A DNA stretch of 64,000 nt from DASUPK01 sp963747425. GTDB taxonomy: Bacteria > Actinomycetota > Thermoleophilia > Solirubrobacterales > 70-9. The position numbers were made by a program, and so were the translations under genes. Below the pieces are notes generated by a model, which was not told the DNA's origin, did not search any database, and worked only from the letters and a program-made list of their open reading frames with translations. Location of the stretch: contig CAVVFJ010000005.1 of assembly GCA_963747425.1 (NCBI GenBank), positions 112,209 to 176,208 of the forward strand, written 5' to 3'. Positions 1 to 6,595 of this stretch are shown here, piece by piece (position 1 is the stretch's first letter; each line of letters opens with the position of its first letter).

Positions 1-777
1 GTTGCCGTGGAAGAGCGGCTCCAGCAGGACGAGCACGGCGATGATCACCACGTTCCAGAAGAAGGGGGAGACCGCGAACGCGGCAAACCGGTCGTAGCTG
101 TTCAGGACCCCGACCACCATCCCCGTCGCCCCGAGCAGGATCAGGATCGGGAAGAGGATCTGCGAGAGCGTGACGGTGAGATCGAGGATCTCTCCGCTGA
201 AGCCGGGGGCGAAGATCGGCGTGATGACGGGCGCGAGCAGGATGAAGAGCGCGGTGATCGCCCCGAGCACCAGGGTGACCAGATAGATCAGCGTCGAGGC
301 GAGCCTGAACGCCTCCCGCTTGTTGCCCTTCTCCAGCTCCTCGGTGAAGACCGGGACGAAGGCCGCCTGGATCGCGGCGTCGGCGAACAGGGAGCGCACC
401 AGGTTCGGCACCTGGAACGCGATCGTGAAGGCCGACATCGGCCCCGTGATGCCGAAGTAGCTCGCCGCGACGATCTCCCGGACCAGGCCGGCCACCCGAG
501 AGAAGGCGGTGGCGATGGAGAAGAACGCGGTCGAGCGCCCGAGGCGCCCCTCCTTCTCGTCGAAGTCCGGCGGGACGAACGGAGTGGTCGGGGTGGGCGC
601 CGGGATCGCCATGAAGGTCGAGGTGTCCATCGAGACCGCCTCATGGCGGCGCTCGATCTGCTCGGCCTCCTCGGCCTCTCTTTGCTCGACGGCCGGGAAC
701 TCGCGCGTCGAGGGATCGAAGGGCTCCGCCGGCACCGGCGGCTCGCCCCCAATCCCGTCGTCGCCCCTCTCGGTCAT
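1..777 (-). CDS. murJ: Lipid II flippase MurJ (MviN family), N-terminal part
   Basis: Integral membrane flippase that moves lipid II across the cytoplasmic membrane for peptidoglycan synthesis. The gene runs off the left edge, so only about 259 N-terminal residues are visible. A hydrophilic, Glu/Pro-rich leader of about 75 residues precedes the MATE-like core. The core opens with STAFFSIATAFSRVAGLVRE and continues with FQVPNLVRSLFADAAIQAAF, both typical of MurJ, then several hydrophobic helices. The chosen ATG at 777 gives the longest frame. The ATG about 50 codons further in is an alternative, since the acidic leader is not part of the core family. It is divergent from rpsT with about 40 bases between starts. 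The family call is firm; the exact start is less so. Confidence 0.9.
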   Translation of the reverse strand, partial: MTERGDDGIGGEPPVPAEPFDPSTREFPAVEQREAEEAEQIERRHEAVSMDTSTFMAIPAPTPTTPFVPPDFDEKEGRLGRSTAFFSIATAFSRVAGLVREIVAASYFGITGPMSAFTIAFQVPNLVRSLFADAAIQAAFVPVFTEELEKGNKREAFRLASTLIYLVTLVLGAITALFILLAPVITPIFAPGFSGEILDLTVTLSQILFPILILLGATGMVVGVLNSYDRFAAFAVSPFFWNVVIIAVLVLLEPLFHGN

Positions 778-816
778 TGCTCTATTCTCTTCGCCGCCCG
801 CCTCGCGGGTCTTTTC

Positions 817-1083
817 ATGGCCAACATCGCCTCACAGAAGAAGCGGAATGCGCGCACCGAGCGTGAGCGGGTCGAGAACCTGCGCTTTCGAAGCTCCGTG
901 AAGACTCATTTCAAGCGGCTCGAAGCGGCCGTCCAGTCGGGCAACGACGAAACCGTCGCCTCGGAGCACAAGGCGCTGATCTCGCGGATCGACAAGGCCG
1001 TGCAGAAGGGCGCCCTGCACCGCAACACCGGCGCGCGCAAGAAGTCCCGCGCCGCAGGCCTCGTCGGCGCCGCCAACACATAA
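817..1083 (+). CDS. rpsT: 30S ribosomal protein S20
   Basis: Primary 16S rRNA-binding protein of the small subunit. The 88-residue product has the usual S20 length and features: start MANIASQKKRNARTER, the basic helix with RVENLRFRSSVKTHFKRL, and the C-terminal stretch ISRIDKAVQKGALHRNTGARKKSR. The longer frame upstream of this ATG is only the antisense of murJ, so the ATG at 817 is the start. It is divergent from murJ and convergent with holA, an arrangement (murJ/rpsT/holA near leuS and comEC) that is common in Actinobacteria. Confidence 0.97.
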   Translation: MANIASQKKRNARTERERVENLRFRSSVKTHFKRLEAAVQSGNDETVASEHKALISRIDKAVQKGALHRNTGARKKSRAAGLVGAANT

Positions 1084-1106
1084 ACGGGTGTCTCCTCCAA
1101 CATTTG

Positions 1107-1134
1107 ACGGGTCGCGCTGTCGCGCGCCCTCGCA
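1107..1134. repeat. 28-nt dispersed repeat, hairpin-forming, between convergent rpsT and holA
   Basis: This stretch is repeated at 48698..48725 with one mismatch in 28 positions. On the minus strand it can fold with CGCGC/GCGCG arms around GACA, extended by GGG/CCC with a one-base bulge. It lies just past the stop of rpsT and facing the end of holA, so a bidirectional terminator is plausible. There is no T-tract, so an intrinsic terminator of the standard kind is not shown. Confidence 0.5.
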
Positions 1135-1161
1135 TTGACGGGGACCCCTCGCACCCCGGGC

Positions 1162-2178
1162 TCACTGCAGCGCCCAAGCGAGTGGCTCGGTGTCGTCGGC
1201 CACCAGGCCGACCGCCCTGCGCAGCGAGAGCGTGAAGGCAACTCCCTCCGAGTAGTCCGAGCCGCCGCGAGACCACAGCTCGAGGTCCGCGAGGGCGCGA
1301 ATGGACGCGTCCATGTCCTCGGGCGAGCGTCCCTTCACCTTCGAGACGAGCATCTTCGCGGCGTAGGGATGCATCGAGAGGCCCTTTGCGACCTCGCCGG
1401 CAGGCTTTCCGGCCTCCAGCTCGGTGGCGGCACGGAGCGCCTGGCGCAGACGCGGAGCGAGGGAGTAGACGATCCTGGGCAGAGCCTCCCCCTGCGCGAC
1501 GAGGAGCTCGGCGACCCTCATCGTCTCGGCTTCGTCTCCGGCGACCACGGCATCGGCGAGCGTCCAGATGGCCTCCTCGGACGTGTCGGCGACCATCGCC
1601 TCCAGATCCTCGACGCCGACGCGGCCTCCCTCCCCGCTCCAGAGCGCCAGGCGCTCGAGCTCGGTTCGGAGCCGCATGGGCCTGGGCCCGAGGCGCTCGA
1701 CGAGCAGCCGCGCCGCGGCCGGCTCGAGCTCGAAGCCGAGCTCTCGGGCGTCGGCGACCAGCTGCTTGGGGATCTCGCGCTCCCTCGGCGCGTCGAAGGC
1801 CAGGAGCTCGCCGCCAGCCGCCTCGACGGCCTTCGCGAGCCCGGCCGGTGCCTTGCCGTGCGCGACCAGAGCGACCGTCGTCTCGGGCGGGATCTGCGCC
1901 AGCGCCTCGGTGGCGCGCTCCGCGTCAGCCTTTCCCCAGCCGTCGACGCCATCCACCAGCAGGTAGCGGCGAGAGGCGATCAGCGAGATCGCGGCCAGCG
2001 AGGCGATCAGCGCATCGACGTCCGGCGAGCGACGCCCATCGCCCGCCTCGAACAGCTCGAGGGCACCCGGGCCACCCTCGCGCTCGGCCCGCTCCCGCAA
2101 CCGCCCGCGAGTCCGGGCGATCTTCGCCTCGTCGGTTCCGGCGATCAGATACGCGGGCTTCATCTCGGGCTCGGCCAT
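1162..2178 (-). CDS. holA: DNA polymerase III subunit delta
   Basis: Clamp-loader subunit that opens the beta sliding clamp. The 338-residue length fits HolA. The N-terminal part starts PAYLIAGTDEAKIARTRGRL, followed by the ASRRYLLVDGVDGWGKADAE region of the degenerate AAA+ fold. The middle carries RLGPRPMRLRTELERLALW, and the C-terminal collar includes LHPYAAK-like LSMHPYAAKMLVSKVKG. A P-loop is absent, as is normal for delta. It stands next to comEC, its usual neighbour in Gram-positive genomes, and ends facing rpsT. Confidence in the family is high from the layout and the collar motif. Confidence 0.92.
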   Translation of the reverse strand: MAEPEMKPAYLIAGTDEAKIARTRGRLRERAEREGGPGALELFEAGDGRRSPDVDALIASLAAISLIASRRYLLVDGVDGWGKADAERATEALAQIPPETTVALVAHGKAPAGLAKAVEAAGGELLAFDAPREREIPKQLVADARELGFELEPAAARLLVERLGPRPMRLRTELERLALWSGEGGRVGVEDLEAMVADTSEEAIWTLADAVVAGDEAETMRVAELLVAQGEALPRIVYSLAPRLRQALRAATELEAGKPAGEVAKGLSMHPYAAKMLVSKVKGRSPEDMDASIRALADLELWSRGGSDYSEGVAFTLSLRRAVGLVADDTEPLAWALQ

Positions 2179-2232
2179 GGGGTGAGTCTAGGTGCGGGTC
2201 GGGATGCGAGTTCGATCCGGGCCCCGCGTTTA

Positions 2233-2661
2233 CTACGGCGCCGGCGGCGCCCCCTGCACTGGGAGCGCCGTGCTCTGATTCGCCTTGCAGGTCTGCTTGG
2301 CGCCCCTCGCCCGCACCTTCCGCTTGTCGACCGTGACGTAGTAGCTCCCGGTGAAAGCCGGCTTGGTCAGGTCTACCTCGTAGGAGCCCTTCCCACCGCT
2401 GCGATGCACCGAAAGCGGCTGGGTCTGGAGCGTGTTGGGGTCCGTGTAGTAGAGCGTCACGACCCGCATGCCCTTGCACGCGCCCAGCTTCGACGCCACC
2501 TTCCCGGTGAACTGGTTGCTCGAGGACTGCGTGACCGTCACCGTCGTGTGCCAGCTCCGCTTCCGGTGGTGCTTCTTCTTGGCGCCCGCGCCGGCGCCGC
2601 CCGCGCCGAGCACGAGAACCAGCACGATCAACAGGGCCCCCGCCCGTCTGAAACCGGCCAT
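2233..2661 (-). CDS. Secreted hypothetical protein
   Basis: I do not recognise a family. From the ATG at 2661 the product is about 142 residues. A clear signal peptide (MAGFRRAGALLIVLVLVLGA, then GGAGAGA) is followed by a basic KKKHHRKR stretch. The mature part has two well-spaced cysteines (near GACKG and KQTCK) and ends in beta-rich sequence with SYYVTVDKRKVRARG. This suggests a small secreted beta-sandwich, possibly with one disulphide. A GTG 13 codons upstream would place the start inside comEC; the internal ATG leaves a clean signal peptide and is preferred. It lies just downstream of comEC on the same strand. Confidence 0.65.
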   Translation of the reverse strand: MAGFRRAGALLIVLVLVLGAGGAGAGAKKKHHRKRSWHTTVTVTQSSSNQFTGKVASKLGACKGMRVVTLYYTDPNTLQTQPLSVHRSGGKGSYEVDLTKPAFTGSYYVTVDKRKVRARGAKQTCKANQSTALPVQGAPPAP

Positions 2662-2672
2662 CGCTGTGAAGG

Positions 2673-5000
2673 CTAACCGCGACCGGGGGTCACCGTCCAC
2701 CGGGAACCGTTCGCGTCGATGTCGATCTCTCCCTGCCGGTCAGTGCGCATGATCGGCACCCGGTGGGAGGCGAGCTCGTCGATGGTGCGCGACGTGGGAT
2801 GGCCATAGGGATTGCCCGCCCCCACCGAGATCACCGCCAGCTTCGGGACCGACCGGTCCAGCAGCTCGCCCAGCCCCGCGTCCTCCGAGCCGTGATGCGC
2901 GACCTTGAGCACGTCGATCGGGCCGGGATCCATGGGGACGGCCTCGGCCTCGGCGTCGCCGGTGAGCAGCATGGTGAAATGCCGCCACTGAGCCACCAGG
3001 ACCAGGCAGAGCAGGTTCGGGTCCTCGCGGGTGTCGCCGAGCAGCTCGCGCGGTGGCCAGAGGGCCGTCAGATGGAGAGCGCCCGAGTCGAGCTCGCCTC
3101 CCTCCGCCAGCCGGTAGGGCTGAGCGCCGGCCGCCAGCGCCGCGCCACGCAGCCGAGGGTCCGCGCGGCCGTAGACCAGCCGGTCGACGTGCACCGAGTC
3201 GAGCAGCTCGCCTAGGTCGCCGGCGTGATCTGACTGGTCATGGCTGATCACCACCGCGGCCAGGGAGCCGATGCCGAGATCGCGCAGCCGGTCCCCGACG
3301 CCGTCGCCCGGCGGGCCCGTGTCGACCAGGATCGGGTCGGCATCGGGCGGGTCGAGGAGGATCGAGTCTCCCTGGCCGACATCCAGGACGCGCACCGCCA
3401 GGTCGCCTTCGGGCGGCGTCGGGGGGGAGTCGGAGCCGAACGGCCAGGCCGGCAGGAGGACGACGACGGCGAGCACCACCAGGACGGGGACCGCGAGCGG
3501 CGCCCTCGGAAGGCGCCGCAGGCGGAGCAGCAGCTCCATCGCCGGCAGCAGAGCACCATATGCGGCGGCCACCGACCAGATCGATCCCAGGTGGACGGAG
3601 AGCAGGGCCCAGCGCGGGGTGGCGAGCCAGTGCGCGATCTGGGCGATGTAGGCGAGGCAGAGGGAGTCCAGCCAGTTGAGCGGCTCCACCGGCAACAGCT
3701 GGAGCTGGCCGGCGATCCCGGCGAGCATGCCGAGCCACATCGCCGGAGCGACGGCGGGCAGTGCCAGCACGTTCGCGGGCAGCGCGGCGGGCGAGAACTG
3801 GTCGAAGGCCTCGGCCATCACGGGCGCCGTCGCCACGGTCGCCGCCACGGTGACCGCCGCTCCCTCGACGAGCGCCCGGCGGACCGACCCATGGGCGGCA
3901 TCGCCGGAAATCGCGGATGCCATCCGTCCCGCCCACAGCAGGATCCCGATCACCGCGGCGAAGCTGAGCTGCCAGCCGACGTCGCCCTCCGCCCGCGGGT
4001 TGATCGCGAGCGTGATCGCGACAGCGAGCAGCACCGCGTACCAGCGGGAGCGTGGCCTGTCGGCGAGCGCGGCGATCAGGCCGGCGGCTCCCATCACCCC
4101 CGCGCGCTGGATCGAGGGACCCGCCCCGGTGACCGGCACGTAGACCGCGATCAGCAGCAGCGCCCCGATCAACCTGGCGCGCAACCTGAGCCCGAGCAAC
4201 GCCAGCAGGGGCCACGCCAGGATGCAGAGCAGGATCACGTTTTCTCCGCTGACCGCGAGCAGGTGGGTCAGGTTCGATCGCTGGAAGTCCTCGCGAGTCC
4301 CGTGGTCGATCCGGTCGTCCTCGCCGAGGACGAAGCCCCTCGCCAGTGCCGCCTCCCGCTCGGGCATCCCACGCCCCAGCGCCCGCTCCGCCCGGTTGCG
4401 GATGCCGTCCACCCACCCCGAGATCCCGCGGCGGCGACCGGGCTTCGAGTCGATCCGGTCGGCCTGCAGCGTCATCGAGATCCCCAGCCGGCGCAGATAT
4501 CCCGTCCGCCAGGGCTCCGGCTGCTCGAGTACGCCCTCCGCGCTGATCTCGGAGCCGATCGGGAGGTCGCCCACAGGCCCCGGGGCCACCACCAGCACCC
4601 GGCCGGCCGGTGAGTCGACGCGCACGTCGACCTCGTCTCCGCTGCGGCGGGGAACTCCTGCGACGAATCCGTCCACCGTCGCGTGCAGCCCGGGCCGGGC
4701 CCGGAGGGCGCCGTCGTCGATGGCGTGCAGCCGCGCTCCCCCGCAGAGCAGTCCCGCCAGGGCGGCGACGAGCCCCACGACGGCGAGCCAGGCGAACGCG
4801 GCCGTCCCGCCACCATCTCGCGGACGCGCCGCGGCGAGGCCGATCACCGCGATCGGAGCGGCCCCGACCGCGCCCATGGACGGGTCCGGAGCGGCCGGCG
4901 GCGCCAGGGCCAGGCCTACCGCCGCGCCCGCCAGCGCCGCGAAGCGCCACTCTCGCGTCCAGCGACCTTCGCTCGGTTCCACCGCGCGGCCCGGTTTCAC
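2673..5000 (-). CDS. comEC: ComEC/Rec2 family competence membrane protein
   Basis: DNA-uptake channel protein of natural transformation. The 775 residues comprise an N-terminal membrane region with OB-like DUF4131 part, a central multi-helix competence domain (SNLTHLLAVSGENVILLCIL is the family signature, with E in place of the usual LH), and a C-terminal metallo-beta-lactamase domain. In the latter, LDVGQGDSILLD and LTGDAE are typical. The metal motif reads SHDQSDHAGD, with Gln where many ComEC proteins have a second His. VAHHGSED is present. The frame has no break, so the gene looks intact. comEA follows nearby at 5266, which supports a functional uptake system or its remnant. Confidence 0.93.
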   Translation of the reverse strand: MKPGRAVEPSEGRWTREWRFAALAGAAVGLALAPPAAPDPSMGAVGAAPIAVIGLAAARPRDGGGTAAFAWLAVVGLVAALAGLLCGGARLHAIDDGALRARPGLHATVDGFVAGVPRRSGDEVDVRVDSPAGRVLVVAPGPVGDLPIGSEISAEGVLEQPEPWRTGYLRRLGISMTLQADRIDSKPGRRRGISGWVDGIRNRAERALGRGMPEREAALARGFVLGEDDRIDHGTREDFQRSNLTHLLAVSGENVILLCILAWPLLALLGLRLRARLIGALLLIAVYVPVTGAGPSIQRAGVMGAAGLIAALADRPRSRWYAVLLAVAITLAINPRAEGDVGWQLSFAAVIGILLWAGRMASAISGDAAHGSVRRALVEGAAVTVAATVATAPVMAEAFDQFSPAALPANVLALPAVAPAMWLGMLAGIAGQLQLLPVEPLNWLDSLCLAYIAQIAHWLATPRWALLSVHLGSIWSVAAAYGALLPAMELLLRLRRLPRAPLAVPVLVVLAVVVLLPAWPFGSDSPPTPPEGDLAVRVLDVGQGDSILLDPPDADPILVDTGPPGDGVGDRLRDLGIGSLAAVVISHDQSDHAGDLGELLDSVHVDRLVYGRADPRLRGAALAAGAQPYRLAEGGELDSGALHLTALWPPRELLGDTREDPNLLCLVLVAQWRHFTMLLTGDAEAEAVPMDPGPIDVLKVAHHGSEDAGLGELLDRSVPKLAVISVGAGNPYGHPTSRTIDELASHRVPIMRTDRQGEIDIDANGSRWTVTPGRG

Positions 5001-5051
5001 CCAGTGGACACGTGGTAACCGAAGAAGTCAGCCTTCGACGATGGAGGAGCG

Positions 5052-5258
5052 ATGACCACGAACCGCGAACAAACGAAGCGCGGTGCGGAACAGCGCACCC
5101 ACAAGGAGAAAACCGTTCAGGCCCGGCTCGACCGGCGCCGTGCGGACATGCAGGCGGCCGAGGGCCACGCGGGCAGCATCCCGCGGGGCAACCAGCAGCC
5201 CGAGAAGGAGAACGTCGGCAACCGGCGAGGAGAATGGGACCGGGTGCTCGGCCACTGA
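5052..5258 (+). CDS. Small hydrophilic hypothetical protein
   Basis: A 68-residue, highly charged protein rich in Arg, Glu and Gln, with no hydrophobic segment and no cysteine. I do not recognise a family. The start is supported by GGAGGAG six or so bases upstream of the ATG. It lies divergent from comEC and convergent with comEA, with its stop seven bases from the comEA stop. Composition suggests a disordered or nucleic-acid-associated protein, which is only an inference. Confidence 0.55.
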   Translation: MTTNREQTKRGAEQRTHKEKTVQARLDRRRADMQAAEGHAGSIPRGNQQPEKENVGNRRGEWDRVLGH

Positions 5259-5265
5259 TCGATGC

Positions 5266-5838
5266 TCAGGGCTGAAGCGCGGCCCTGAGCGTCTCCATGG
5301 TGGATGGACCGATGCCGTCGACCTGGTCGAGTTGGTCGATCGAGGAGAGCCCACCGTGCTGGTCGCGGAACTCGATGATCTTCTGCGCCGTGACCGGGCC
5401 GATGCCCTCGATCCCGTCGAGCTGCTCGGCCGAGGCGCTGCCGAGACTGATCGGTCCCGACTGCCCTCCAGCCGCAGAGCCGGCGGCAACCGTGCCAGGA
5501 CCGGGGACGACCACCTGCTGCCCGTCGCTGAGCCTCGCCGCCAGGTTGATCGCGTCCTGGTTCGCGCCGCCCGCGAAGCCGCCAGCCCGCCTGACCGCGT
5601 CCGTCACCCTCGAGCCGGCGGGTAGCCGGTAGACGCCGGGGCGCCGGACGTCACCCGCAACATGAACGACGACGTCCCGCGTGCCCTCGGCCTCGTGCGA
5701 CGAGTCCGCCGCGAAGCTCACCTCCGTCCCGCCCGTCGACCCTCCCCCGCTCGAGCGAATCCAGCGAGCGCCGATCACCAGGACCGCAACGGCGATCACC
5801 CCGTAGACGAGGAGTTGAGAGCGGCTCAGCTCCGGCAT
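5266..5838 (-). CDS. comEA: ComEA family helix-hairpin-helix DNA-binding protein
   Basis: Membrane-anchored receptor that binds double-stranded DNA during transformation. In 190 residues it has a transmembrane helix (about 8-24), a SLBB domain (about 55-110, with HVAGDVRRPGVYRLPAGSRV) and two helix-hairpin-helix motifs near the C terminus (LDGIEGIGPVTAQKIIEFR and LDQVDGIGPSTMETLR). This is the standard ComEA architecture. It is on the same strand as comEC, upstream of it, with a small opposite-strand gene between. The start is the ATG giving a short cytoplasmic tail before the helix. Confidence 0.93.
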   Translation of the reverse strand: MPELSRSQLLVYGVIAVAVLVIGARWIRSSGGGSTGGTEVSFAADSSHEAEGTRDVVVHVAGDVRRPGVYRLPAGSRVTDAVRRAGGFAGGANQDAINLAARLSDGQQVVVPGPGTVAAGSAAGGQSGPISLGSASAEQLDGIEGIGPVTAQKIIEFRDQHGGLSSIDQLDQVDGIGPSTMETLRAALQP

Positions 5839-5912
5839 GCGCCGAAGCTCACCGCGCGAGACGCAAGCGACAAGCCCGGTTCGTAAAGGATCAGCGACCG
5901 GCGAGGGTCATC

Positions 5913-6179
5913 TCAGCGAACCTCGAAGCCGGTCAATCCCTCGGGCGGCTCGTCCCCCACCTCGACGGACGCGACCTCTGCCCGGCTGGGCCCCCGCCGG
6001 CAGAACTCGACCATCTCATCCACCGCAGCCGGCTCGCCCTCGAAGACCGCCTCGACCGCGCCGTCGGCCCGGTTGGCCACCCAGCCGGCGACCCCGGCCG
6101 CTTCAGCTCTGCGCCGAGTGGTGTCCCGGAAGAACACCCCTTGGACCCGCCCGCTCACAACGACCCGCTTGCGGGTCAG
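5913..6179 (-). CDS. acyP: Acylphosphatase, probable CTG start
   Basis: Small enzyme that hydrolyses acyl phosphates. The catalytic segment SGRVQGVFFRDTTRRRAE holds the phosphate loop and Arg, and WVANRADGAVEAVFEG carries the catalytic Asn. Starting at the first canonical codon (GTG at 6158) would delete the first beta strand. Seven codons upstream a CTG at 6179 gives LTRKRVV before VSGRVQG, matching the family N terminus and the usual length (88 residues). AAGAGGAG lies six bases before this CTG. A 7-bp hairpin (6162..6177) sits right after the start and could affect initiation. The cupin gene ends three bases upstream, so translational coupling is likely. Confidence 0.85.
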   Translation of the reverse strand: MTRKRVVVSGRVQGVFFRDTTRRRAEAAGVAGWVANRADGAVEAVFEGEPAAVDEMVEFCRRGPSRAEVASVEVGDEPPEGLTGFEVR

Positions 6180-6182
6180 GGG

Positions 6183-6578
6183 CTACTCCTCTTCGTCGTA
6201 CTCGGAGGCGCCTGCCGCGACCGTCCGCCCGAAGACCTCGGAGGAGGTCACCGGAGGCGACTGGACCGAGACGCAGCACAGGTCCGAGGAGTTCCCGTTG
6301 GAGATCGAGTGATCGGTGGCCGGGGGGACCAGGACGAGGTCGCCAGAGGCGACCTCCTGGGTATCGCCGGCCACGGTCATCGTGCCGCTGCCGCTCACCA
6401 CGATGTAGACCTGCTCGGCCTCCTCGTGAGAGTGGAGCTCCTGGTCCGTACCCTCGGGGACCTCGAGCCAGGTCACGGACATGTTGCGGGAGCCGAGCTC
6501 ACCGGCGTCCATGAGGATGCGATTTCGAACCCTGTGCCACTCCTCCGTGGGAGCGTCCGCGAGCCGCCTGACCAGCAC
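6183..6578 (-). CDS. Cupin domain protein
   Basis: A 131-residue single-domain cupin. The first cupin motif is HSHEEAEQVYIVVSGSGTM, with the two His and the Glu that bind metal; the second is DLVLVPPATDHSISNGNSS, with the final His. Substrate cannot be told from sequence. It lies between leuS and acyP on the same strand, with short gaps, so it is probably cotranscribed. Members of this family include small-molecule isomerases, dioxygenases and binding proteins. The acidic C-terminal tail is unremarkable. Confidence 0.85.
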   Translation of the reverse strand: MLVRRLADAPTEEWHRVRNRILMDAGELGSRNMSVTWLEVPEGTDQELHSHEEAEQVYIVVSGSGTMTVAGDTQEVASGDLVLVPPATDHSISNGNSSDLCCVSVQSPPVTSSEVFGRTVAAGASEYDEEE

Positions 6579-6595
6579 GCGGCCTTTCTAGCAGA

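Noticed and set aside
1135..2676. Long plus-strand frame opposite holA and its neighbour
   Set aside because: Antisense of holA and the secreted protein; composition is Arg/Gly/Pro-rich with no family features, as expected in GC-rich DNA.
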